From Rhypophila decipiens (lineage: Eukaryota > Ascomycota > Sordariomycetes > Sordariales > Naviculisporaceae): DNA of 10,410 nucleotides. Under the pieces are notes generated by a model. The model saw nothing but the letters and a program-made list of their open reading frames with translations, was not told the origin of the DNA and searched no databases. The DNA lies in contig MU858446.1 of NCBI GenBank assembly GCA_033297075.1, positions 1 through 10,410 of the forward strand, in the 5' to 3' direction. Position numbers and translations under genes: made by a program. Shown here piece by piece: positions 1-7,407 of this stretch (the first letter of the stretch is position 1; each line of letters opens with the position of its first letter).

Positions 1-512
1 CGTCTCTGCTCTGCCTTGAACGACTTGTCATCGTCCCACGAGATGGCCGCACTGGGGAGGAGAATCGACCGCTCCTGCACAGGGCGGAACTGCCGGAAAT
101 CCCCACAGAAGAGGACGATGGCTATGCCGCCGAAGTCTTCCGCGCACCCTCGGAGCTTGCAAAGCTGTTCGTTCACAATATGCAGCGTCCGCGCGCCAAG
201 CATGCTGACCTCGTCGATGATGAGCAGGTATTTCTGCTGCCAGTCCATTCGAACTTGGCCGTCCACGTACAGACCTGACGCGCTCGAGTTCTGGAGACCC
301 TCGACCTTCTTGCTAGATCCACCAGCTCGTAGCCCATCTTTGAAAACACCGCAAGCTGAGTGGACCGTCACTCCATTCTGAACAGCTTCGAATATGTCTG
401 CCGAAGTCCGGATCCCTAAACCCCCTCGCAACACATTCTCCCGGTTGCGTACATCGAAGCTGCGAAATACCTCCTCCAGATTTCGAGGATTTCCGTCGTC
501 ACTGTTCATCAT
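1..512 (-). pseudogene. PIF1-like DNA helicase fragment (runs off left edge)
   Basis: Reading leftward from ATG at 512-510 the frame stays open for 170 codons to the window edge. It encodes a PIF1/RecD-type superfamily 1B helicase segment. About residues 50-54 (VHSAC) match the segment that precedes the Walker B block in this family. YLLIIDEVSMLGARTL is the Walker B motif (DE within IIDEVSM), and VLFCGDFRQFRPV is the conserved GDxxQ motif III region, followed by LLPSAAISW. These helicases unwind DNA, and in fungi many copies lie in Helitron-type or other mobile DNA. I cannot find the Walker A (GKS/GKT) that should precede these motifs, here or in the upstream frame. An in-frame TGA at 518-516 separates this ORF from another open stretch reaching about 746, so I read it as a decayed copy. 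Family identity is secure. Pseudogene status is inference, because the C-terminal motifs lie outside the window. Confidence 0.8.
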
Positions 513-515
513 GGT

Positions 516-746
516 TCAATTAAATTCTTCTATTGGTTTCTCCGTCTCTGCTTTCGCGGCGATGCATAACACTTTTGCCTTCCAACTCAAACTGCTGTCT
601 GTACAGCATATAATCTCCTTATTCCCCTCCCATACTTCCCACCTCCTGACCCATGCCCTCCTCCCAGTCACAATGCATGACAGCCCAATAACCCATTTCC
701 TATCAACCAACCATGCAAACACCAGCGCCCCCGTCCTCTTCCTCCT
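516..746 (-). pseudogene. Upstream in-frame extension of the helicase remnant
   Basis: This stretch is open in the same frame as the helicase fragment and is separated from it by a single TGA (518-516). Its end (EKPIEEFN, then stop, then TMMNSDDG) reads as though continuous with the helicase ORF. A one-base change such as CGA to TGA would explain the stop. A second in-frame TAG at 749-747 closes it upstream, inside a purine-rich low-complexity run. The only full-length start is a GTG at 722-720. The product has no motif I can name. It could be the genuine N-terminal part of the helicase-like protein or just flanking sequence. Confidence 0.4.
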
Positions 747-749
747 CTA

Positions 750-1309
750 TTCCCTCCTTCTTCTTGCCCTCCGTGCTCAACCACCACTTTCATGACCAAG
801 TCCGGTTGCGTCTGCAACAAAACCCTGCTCAGAATCCGGTGGCGCCCTTATTGACCTACACGTACCCACATGGTGTGCCCATCACCAACGCCACACATTG
901 CTCACCAAAATAGCAAACAAAATAGATCCAATCAACGAATCCCACCTTCTATTAGACGAGAAACCGTGCATTCATCTTCTGTTCGTACATGCCTTAGACT
1001 CGCAATACTTGCTCAACAGCGACAGACAACTATCTTGACGCTATTGCCTGTTGACCCCTCCCCTCCGTACACTATCCCTACCATTGACTCACCATCAGTT
1101 AATCTCCCAAATTTCACCACTGACCCACCTGACTTTCTCCTTCCTTAAGGGTGTTCTCGTCCATCTGATAAACACAGCTGAATGAACCATCCGCTGCTAA
1201 CCAACCATTACTGGACCAATATAAACGTCCTCTTCCACTCTCATACCCCTTCGTCTCACTTGACTTTGCAGCCTTCTTTCCTTCTTTCCTTCACTCAACT
1301 CTCCTCGAC
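750..1309. other. Divergent intergenic region between helicase remnant and small gene
   Basis: I see no convincing gene here. The top strand is pyrimidine-rich in many places (for example 731-770 and 1255-1308), as is common in fungal promoters and leaders. The open frames crossing it are low-complexity (His, Ser, Pro and Thr rich) and have no recognisable motif. The right end carries the core promoter of the plus-strand gene that starts at 1310. Confidence 0.5.
1216..1225 (+). promoter_or_regulatory. CCAAT/TATAAA core promoter of the 1310 gene
   Basis: CCAAT (1216-1220) overlaps TATAAA (1220-1225). It lies about 85 bp before the ATG at 1310 and is followed by a CT-rich tract ending just before that ATG. 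This is a standard fungal core-promoter arrangement and supports 1310 as the ancestral start. Confidence 0.5.
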
Positions 1310-2051
1310 ATGTCTCGACAACCAACATTCTCAAATACGATCGATCCACTTGCGTGATTTCATTGACACAATTACAAATGATCCGACTCGAAACACTCCA
1401 GGGTGTGTCATGATTCAGACAGACATCAACATCTTCGAGGAACATGGCTTCTTCAGTCCCAACATCATCATCGAGTCTGTTCGTGCTCGTATTCACGCCT
1501 ATCTGACACGAGAACAAAGAAATGCATATGTCCCTGATGCTTTCTTTTATGCCGATGGCCGCTTCTCTTCTGCTCTCTCGAATGATAACACCATTGAGAT
1601 CAGCATTCAGTCACTGAGTCTAACGAGGTGTGTCCGATCCCAACTCTCTACATAACACTAGCCAATCATCTAGACACCATGGTGACGTGGCCGATTTCGA
1701 CGAGTACCGCCGGCACTTACCGGAGCAATGGTGCCCGATGGTGACCGTTATCGGTTCGGTGCCGTCGAGCGAAAATAACTCGACGGATCCTTCCGAGCCC
1801 CGCCACTTCATTGTTGAGACATCCGTATATGACGCTTCGAAAAGGTCACGCTGGGAGGGCCGGACACCTTCGACGACACCATCAAAGAATCCACGCACGT
1901 CTAAACCTGTTGCTGGAATCACTACCCCTTCGGACAAGAACACAACACAACCCGACATGACCCAAGCCGGATTCAATCTGCCACCCACTCAAGATACAAT
2001 AGAGTTACCGCCCAGCAACGATTTTCCATTCACTGCTGCCGAGCACGAAAC

Positions 2052-2106
2052 TGTTGCAATATAGACTCAGCTAGTCTTGGTGCGATTAACGTTTTACCGG
2101 ATAACA
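2052..2106 (+). repeat. Left (5') LTR of the TRIM, 55 bp
   Basis: It starts TGTTGCAATA, ends CCGGATAACA, and has inverted TGTT..AACA termini. Its first bases introduce the in-frame TAG (2062-2064) that now ends the interrupted gene. Confidence 0.9.
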
Positions 2107-2118
2107 GGTTATGAGCCC
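2107..2118 (+). other. TRIM primer-binding site for half initiator tRNA-Met
   Basis: GGTTATGAGCCC begins on the base after the left LTR. It is the reverse complement of GGGCTCATAACC, the anticodon arm of eukaryotic initiator tRNA-Met, with CAT as anticodon. Ordinary LTR elements pair with the 3' acceptor end of a tRNA. Drosophila copia and relatives instead use the cleaved 5' half of initiator tRNA ending in the anticodon stem, and this site has that geometry. It suggests a Ty1/copia-type partner element. Confidence 0.75.
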
Positions 2119-2121
2119 GGG

Positions 2122-2208
2122 TGGCGCGTTTGGTAACCGCTACACTCTTCCAAACTGCTATAGAGCTTATAAGCCCAGCGGAAGCGCAAGAGGTAGTGTG
2201 TTCGATCC
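2122..2208 (+). other. tRNA-like Pol III promoter boxes inside the TRIM
   Basis: TGGCGCGTTTGG (2122-2133) resembles the internal A box, and GTTCGATCC (2200-2208) fits the B-box core GTTCGANNC. A GCG/CGC pair can form a short D-stem around the A box. The gap between boxes is 66 nt, longer than in most tRNA genes but within reach for intron-containing tRNAs or SINE heads. A full cloverleaf could not be drawn, so this is a tRNA-derived or tRNA-mimicking segment rather than a tRNA gene. Confidence 0.5.
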
Positions 2209-2309
2209 AATCCGCAACCGAAAGAAAAAGACCTCCAGAACCGGCCACTAAGACTACAAAGTTGTATTCATACACATAGAACCTATAGAGCTCCAAGACT
2301 ATTGAGCCC

Positions 2310-2316
2310 GGGGGAG
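2310..2316 (+). other. Polypurine tract before the right LTR
   Basis: GGGGGAG lies immediately before the TG of the right LTR. This is the expected place for the purine primer of plus-strand DNA synthesis. It is short but all-purine and exactly positioned. Confidence 0.65.
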
Positions 2317-2371
2317 TGTTGCAATATAGACTCAGCTAGTCTTGGTGCGATTAACGTTTTACCGGATGACA
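2317..2371 (+). repeat. Right (3') LTR of the TRIM, 55 bp
   Basis: It is identical to the left LTR except that the terminus reads ATGACA instead of ATAACA. The change weakens the inverted terminal bases of this copy. It is followed directly by the GAAAC target duplication. Confidence 0.9.
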
Positions 2372-2651
2372 GAAACTTCCTCGATCGACTCAATCTCAAC
2401 ATTGAGCTCGGAGAATGCAACACGACCGCATCGCAACCGCCATCCTCGGCGAAAGTTTGACGAATTGGAGTAGGATGGGCAAGCCAGAAAGGCTTTCAAA
2501 ATATCTTGTTGGACATCAAATTGTATTCATTTACTCTGCTTAGTTATACGGGATATCAAGTACACATATTCTCTGGTTCCAACGCCGCCAATTTATCAGC
2601 GCTGCCCTCAAGTCAAATCACTCAAGTCAAGGTAAGTTTGATGAGATAAAG

Positions 2652-2666
2652 TAGGGTTAGGGTTAA
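2652..2666 (+). repeat. Short telomere-like motif
   Basis: TAGGGTTAGGGTTAA contains two adjoining copies of the fungal telomere unit TTAGGG. It is too short to be a telomere. It may be an interstitial scar or a binding site for a telomere-repeat-binding protein. Confidence 0.5.
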
Positions 2667-2764
2667 ACATGGCAATTTGGGCAAACATAGAATCACGCGT
2701 TTTGCCCTTCCTTGACCAACCTTTTCCCCGTAACTTCTTGCTTCGTTCCTCAAGGCTCTTTTAG

Positions 2765-2784
2765 GCAAACCGCTTGCGGTTTGC
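2765..2784. repeat. 20-bp perfect hairpin palindrome
   Basis: GCAAACCGC, then TT, then GCGGTTTGC: a 9-bp perfect stem with a 2-base loop. A weaker inverted repeat follows at about 2846-2868 (ATGCGGG .. CCCGCAT). No gene ends next to it on either strand. Confidence 0.6.
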
Positions 2785-2878
2785 GTCTCCTGTAAATGTG
2801 AGGCGTGGCCGTGGTCAAGCCACAGGCACAGCCACACCGCAAGTCATGCGGGAGCTTACGCCCCGCATCTGTGCCCCA

Positions 2879-2888
2879 ATGACGTCAT
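2879..2888. promoter_or_regulatory. CRE-type bZIP site (ATGACGTCAT)
   Basis: The perfect 10-bp palindrome ATGACGTCAT contains TGACGTCA, the classic ATF/CREB-family bZIP site. It lies 8 bp before an E-box palindrome. No coding gene is seen directly downstream, so the target is unknown. Confidence 0.4.
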
Positions 2889-2895
2889 GCCAAGA

Positions 2896-2903
2896 TCACG
2901 TGA
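2896..2903. promoter_or_regulatory. E-box-type site (TCACGTGA)
   Basis: The perfect palindrome TCACGTGA (CACGTG core) is bound by bHLH factors of the Cbf1/Pho4 type in fungi. It is paired closely with the CRE-type site just upstream. Confidence 0.4.
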
Positions 2904-3423
2904 CTACGTGCCGCTCTCACGTTTGCCTACATCTACGCGTGCGCGCCTCCGCCTCTTTACTTTCTTTTCCTCTTTTGTTCTTTGCTGTAGAATCTTAGTC
3001 AATAGCATTGCAATAAGATTCGTCTTTTCCACCAGTCGTGACAAGGATCAATTCTCATTTCCCAGTTCTTCCGAGATCGGGATAGTAGCTGGAAGGAGGT
3101 TGTGTGAAAAGTGGTTTCCGTAATAACAATCCGCCAATGCTCCAAAACTCATGTAAATAAGAAAAAAGATTACCATGCACTCCTAGTCGTTAAGTCGTAT
3201 AAAGTGAAAGAACTTCCCACTTCCCTTAATGAAAATTAGCAGGACCCATCAGCGATATACGTAACAAACTCCCAGCAGCTTCTCATGTCTTGTCTGCCTC
3301 AAATAGTTTAAGCTGAACTGTCCAGATGCTGTATACATAGATCTGTATAACTTGTCCACGCTGAAAACCTGAAATCAAAATATTGGTTACCTTACTAGTG
3401 CCAGGACTAATGGCGCACATATT

Positions 3424-6400
3424 TCACAAATCCAGACCATGGGGGAACGGATTCTGTGGGTCCGGATGCCCTTGAATCCCATGACCTTGAGGGAACGGTC
3501 CAGATGGCGTGTTTGGTGTTGATGCTCGCCAATCCGATGGATGTGCGCCCAAGTGTTGTTGTCCTGCTTGAGCTTGTTGCTGTTGCTGGCGCATGCCGGA
3601 ATGACGAGGTTCATTGTTGTCGATGCTCAGCGAACCCATTGAAGGACCTGAAACAGGGGCAGTATTCCAGCTGGGCCCTGCCTGCATTTGATGTGAGAAC
3701 GACTGGAAACTGTTTCCTTGATCAGGCAGTCGTGCATCAAGACCAGGAGCGAATGAGGTATTGTAATTCATGGACGGTACGGCGGCCGGCGGCGGCTGAT
3801 ATTGTTGGTAACGTGGATCTTGATACACAGCTTGTTGTTGTTGATGTGGGGATGCTCTATCAAATGCAACGGGGGGATTTGGCTGTTGCTGTTGTTGACG
3901 AGTTGGCTGCTGATAGGTGTGATGGACCCGTGATTGTGAACCAAGTACAAAGGCCCTCCTCTTATCTGTCCAAGAGCTTCCCATGCCCTCAGTAGCCACT
4001 AATTACCCTGTCATTTTGGTCGATCCAGGTAGCCCTTAATTTATCCTCCTTGGCTTTCCGAGAAGCATACGTGCCATACAAGTCATGCATGTACTTGGTG
4101 AATTCCAGATACGCTTTCTGCACTGTTTCAAAATGGCTGACTCCGAGTTCGATGGCAGCATCAGGTTTCAAGATACTTTCGTGGCTGTTGCCTTGGGCTT
4201 CGAACTCGGCCAGGGCAAGGGCTGTCTGGCATGCGTTTCGAATCTGACCACCGTTCCAGCGCGAAAATCGATGGTCCATGAAGTGTTTTGAGGCGAAGCT
4301 CCCGATACCCATCTTGTCAATCACGATCCGTCTGCCCTTGAGGGCAAAACGGTCCTCGATCATTTCCATGTTGACCTTGAACACTCCAACGGTTTTTTCC
4401 TCGTCCAGCTCCGGGTAGTAGAGGCTTATGTGGATCCGGGATGTAAAGGCCTCGTCGAAGTCCCCAACCCGATTGGTCGTGAGAAAGAGAATTCCAGTGT
4501 AGTACTCCATAACACGCAGAAAGGCTACAATCTCGGTTAACAGCGAAGGAGATTGGTTATCGAATTGGAAACATACCTGCCACCAATCCATTTCGAATAA
4601 AATCTTCCTTCGTTCTGGCCGCCAAGAACACGTCTGCCTCGTCCAGGAGCAAAATGCAGCCCCATCGACTTGCCAAGGAAAAGTGGCCCTCGAGCGACTG
4701 CTCAACTTCCCGTGCCGTCGTCCCAAGATCACCTATAAAGAAATTCATCAGTTACTCAAAGGGGACCAAGTTAATCTAACGGTATGTTAGCTTGGAGACC
4801 TCGTTTTCCGCCAACTTACCACATGTGATCTGAAACAGCGGCTTCCTGAACAGTTCTGCAACTCCCTCTGCACATCGAAATCAGCGCTATCTTCAAGCAA
4901 TGACAAAAGCTGACGAGAATGCACAAGTGCGCCAGTCTACAAACGGGAGCACAAACCAGCTGTTGATGTTTTACCCACTCCTGGAGCGCCATGAAGTAGT
5001 ATGATGAGTCCCTTGCCTGTGTTGGAGATATGCGTCAGAGATTCAAACTCAGCAACGTGTTTTTTGCTCGCCTGGGTATGATCTACTCACCTTCCCCTTT
5101 TACAATATCTACTTGTTCATGCGGGCCCCTTGATGATTCTTTGTCTCGGAAATGCTGGGCGACAAGAGACTCAATCATCGGTCGATGCCCCTTCTCAAGA
5201 ACTAATCGATCGAATGGGGTAACTGGCAGCTTAGACGTGATTCCTGGTTCCTGCGTCCCCTTTTGCTTAATCTCAGTATCGGGCGGGTGGACATCGACCA
5301 TGAAGGAGAGATCCAGTTGAGCTAGCGAAGGAAAACAAACAGAGATGTTAGCACGATGCTATTCGCTATAAATCATAGCCAGGAACCTACCCCATTTTCT
5401 GCTCCGAAGCACAAACCCGATAACCCAAAACGACATGATGATGAGCTCATTGTCTTTGATGGAGCCAAGGTCAAGTTCTTTCAGCGCTCTGGGAACAATC
5501 CCCACGGGTGGTTCCTCTCCACGTTCCTGGGGAAGGAGGGACTCTATGTAGTCCATTCTGATCTTCTTTTCCAAGTGCGTGTCGTTGAACACGAAATCGT
5601 CAATACAGCAGGTCCCGCGGCACCTCTCTTCAGAATTTTGCTGCAAGGCCTCGTCTTCGACAGTTGTCGTTCCAAGCAAGATGCTCAGCTCGGGCCTCCA
5701 CTGACTTGTCAGGCTGTCACTCGGGCCCATCATGAGCGCCGCCTCGAAATCGACCACGACTTGACTCTCGATTTCGACCCGGTTCCCCAGCATTGGCCCG
5801 TCGTAGTACATGTGCTTCATCTTGACCACATCTAGGAACTTGGCTCCTCGAGCAATGAGCTTTTGCCGAAATCTCCGAGTCAGTGGTACCTCTCTCCGCT
5901 CAAATTCAATCCATTCTGATTCGCTAAATTCGGACTGCTTGGGTTGGAAGAACCGAAGAGGATATATCTCCAGCGAGGTGACTTCTTGTTCACCTTCAAA
6001 AGGTTTCAGACTGAAGACGCAGTTGACCGGTCCGAGATGACTGCCATCGAAGTCAATAATATAGACGCAGGTAATACTAAATGACGTGATAAGTTGGGTG
6101 GCTGTTGGGTTGATGAAATAACGCTCCCACGACGATACAGCACGGTGAGGTTCGCTGTTCACCTCGATCACACGATAAACCGCCTTCAAATCCTTATCAT
6201 ATATCACGTCTACCCCAGGTTGGAAAAGCAGCCAGAGATCTGAGTAGTGAATCTTGCGGCACTCTGGGCTGTCGAGGAATGCTTTTCTGGCCAGTATCTC
6301 GGAGTCAACGAAAGACAATAGGCATTTGAGATGGTTTAGGGCCTTTCGTGATTTTGTGATGTCTCTCGGGTCCTCCGCTTCTTCGTTTTCATCGTCTTCT

Positions 6401-7407
6401 TCACCTGCCTTGCTCTGTTCTTTCCTTTTGTCGTCTTCTCTGTCTCCTTGCTCTTCAGCCTGGCGTCCCTCCGCCTTCACTCCATCTTCAAGTTGGTTCG
6501 TATCCATTTCATCATCCTCCTTTGGCAGGTCCACTGATTGGTTGTCCAATATCCCGTCTTCAGCACTCGGCATCTCATCCTGGCTCTTCTGTTCAAGATT
6601 TTCCCTCGATGACTCATCATTGTCATTGGAGCTTTGCGAATTACGAACATGGCCCTCTTCTGCCTTTTACAAGGAGTGCGGGTTGCTTACTTGGGCTTCA
6701 GTAGTCCTTGTCGGGGCTTCTGAGAACTTCTTTTCCAGCGCGTTGCACCAGTCTCGGAGGGCTCGTTCGCAGTAAAGAAGAGTCTTGAAGGGCCGGACAA
6801 ACACAACTGGGGTGGCTCTGGGCTTATTCCTGAGGTCTTCCACCTCTACACTGCTAATCGGCTCAAGAATTCTAAGCAGAACACCAATTAGTTCGGAGGA
6901 CCGCACCCGAATCCGCTCAGGCATGATGTTTCGGCCTGGGATGGCTGAAGAATGCACCTTGGCCTTCGTAATTGGCTTCTTGAGATACTCTGATGGGCCG
7001 GAATATCCGTACCATGTATTTGTTGTGGCGCTGCGAATCACGGGATCGCCAATGAGAATGTCAATGATGCACACTTTTATGGGGTCGTCGCCCTCCTTTC
7101 CTGTCGTACCGTCGTCAATACGGACGCGAGACAAACGCCTAAACGAGGACCAATCGAATTTCGCAGACCCTGGAATGAGAGCTTTGGAGTCCTCCTCCTC
7201 TTCCTTGGCTGTAACTGCATCATCCTTGTCGGGAGCTTCGTCATTTTCGTCGGTGGTGACTATGGTTTCCTCCATGGTCGTGGAGTTCTTGGGCCGCTTC
7301 AGCTCTGCGTCCTCCGCATCGTTTCCCCTCTGTTTCTCGGCCTCAGCTTCTTTTGCTCTTGCATATCTACGTCGAGCGGTCTCCTCCGCAAGATATAGAC
7401 GGTCCAT
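3424..7407 (-). CDS. AAA+ ATPase with DUF7025-type N-terminal region and Gln-rich tail
   Basis: This AAA+ P-loop ATPase is of the fungal DUF7025/AAA type; substrate and role are unknown. Modelled exons (minus strand): 7407-6691, 6612-5391, 5321-5091, 5016-4957, 4867-4820, 4732-4577, 4524-4007, 3960-3424. They keep frame throughout and give about 1162 residues from ATG 7407. The order is: charged helix; a domain with PERIRVRSSEL and PVVFVRPFKTLLYCE; an acidic linker; the DUF7025-like region (DLWLLFQPGVDVIY, then YIIDFDGSHLG); the core. Walker A GAPGVGKT lies in exon 5016-4957, Walker B ILLLDEADVF has DE at 4643-4638, sensor 1 LTTNR is at 4483-4469, then TSRIH (arginine finger) and RWNGGQIRNA (sensor 2 region, about 4263-4232). 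Five introns are phase 1, with branch sites such as CTGAC and CTAAC. The intron at 3961-4006 is only 46 bp. The intron at 6613-6690 is tentative, because an in-frame TAA (6669-6667) may instead be a nonsense mutation. The last exon is rich in Gln and Pro. Upstream coding remnants suggest that ATG 7407 is not the original start. Confidence 0.85.

Larger units (their letters stand above)
2052..2371 (+). mobile_element. Complete TRIM (miniature LTR retrotransposon), 320 bp
   Basis: The element has two 55-bp direct repeats (2052-2106 and 2317-2371) that begin TGTTGCAATA and end ..ACA. They differ at one base (ATAACA versus ATGACA) and flank a 210-bp interior. The element is bounded by a perfect 5-bp target duplication, GAAAC (2047-2051 and 2372-2376). 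A tRNA-complementary primer site directly follows the left repeat and a purine tract directly precedes the right one. TG..CA ends, TSD, PBS and PPT together define an LTR retrotransposon. With no coding capacity and such short LTRs it is a TRIM/SMART-type non-autonomous element, mobilised by enzymes supplied in trans. Near-identical LTRs suggest recent insertion, although 55 bp is too short for dating. The orientation is plus, from the PBS and PPT order. It interrupts the coding frame of the 1310 gene. Confidence 0.9.
1310..2473 (+). pseudogene. Hypothetical fungal gene, frameshifted and split by a TRIM insertion
   Basis: Function is not recognised. ATG 1310 sits after a CT-rich leader and opens a 15-codon frame ending at TGA 1355-1357. 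Skipping one base near 1354-1355 joins it to the long downstream frame, so I infer a +1 frameshift. ATG 1410 is the first clear in-frame start after it. A 46-bp intron (1628-1673, GT..AG) joins ..SLSLTR to HHGDVADFDEYRRHLPEQWC, then a Ser/Thr/Pro-rich region. In the present DNA the frame stops at TAG 2062-2064, inside the left LTR of the TRIM. Without the 320-bp element and one copy of its 5-bp target duplication, the frame would run on about 32 codons into a basic tail (with RPHRNRHPRR) and stop at TAG 2471-2473. My recollection, unverified, is that proteins with this GDVADFDEY..HLPEQWCP segment occur beside PIF1-like helicases in ascomycetes, here in divergent orientation. Confidence 0.6.
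2474..3423. other. Gene-poor intergenic region
   Basis: No supportable gene was found. It holds a direct repeat CTCAAGTCAA (2607-2616 and 2621-2630), a short telomere-like motif, a 20-bp palindrome, and CRE-type and E-box-type sites (listed separately). From about 3130 to 3400 it is AT-rich and probably serves as the 3' flank of the minus-strand ATPase gene. Open frames here are short and have no motif. Confidence 0.5.

Noticed and set aside
2052..2371. Plain SINE flanked by long target duplications
   Set aside because: The 55-bp repeats start TG and end CA, are themselves bordered by a 5-bp duplication, and have a PBS and PPT at their inner edges. An LTR element explains this better.
2765..2784. 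Hairpin as a Helitron 3' end for the PIF1-like helicase
   Set aside because: On the minus strand CTAA follows the hairpin directly, without the usual spacer, and the site is upstream rather than downstream of the helicase in its own orientation.
3456..3995. 179-codon plus-strand open frame
   Set aside because: It lies opposite the Gln-rich last exon of the ATPase. CAG/CAA runs on the minus strand keep the opposite strand open (Val/Leu-rich), and it has no motif of its own.
6655..6690. 36-bp intron in the ATPase gene
   Set aside because: GTAAGC..GAG at 36 bp keeps phase but is shorter than any credible fungal intron here and lacks a branch site.
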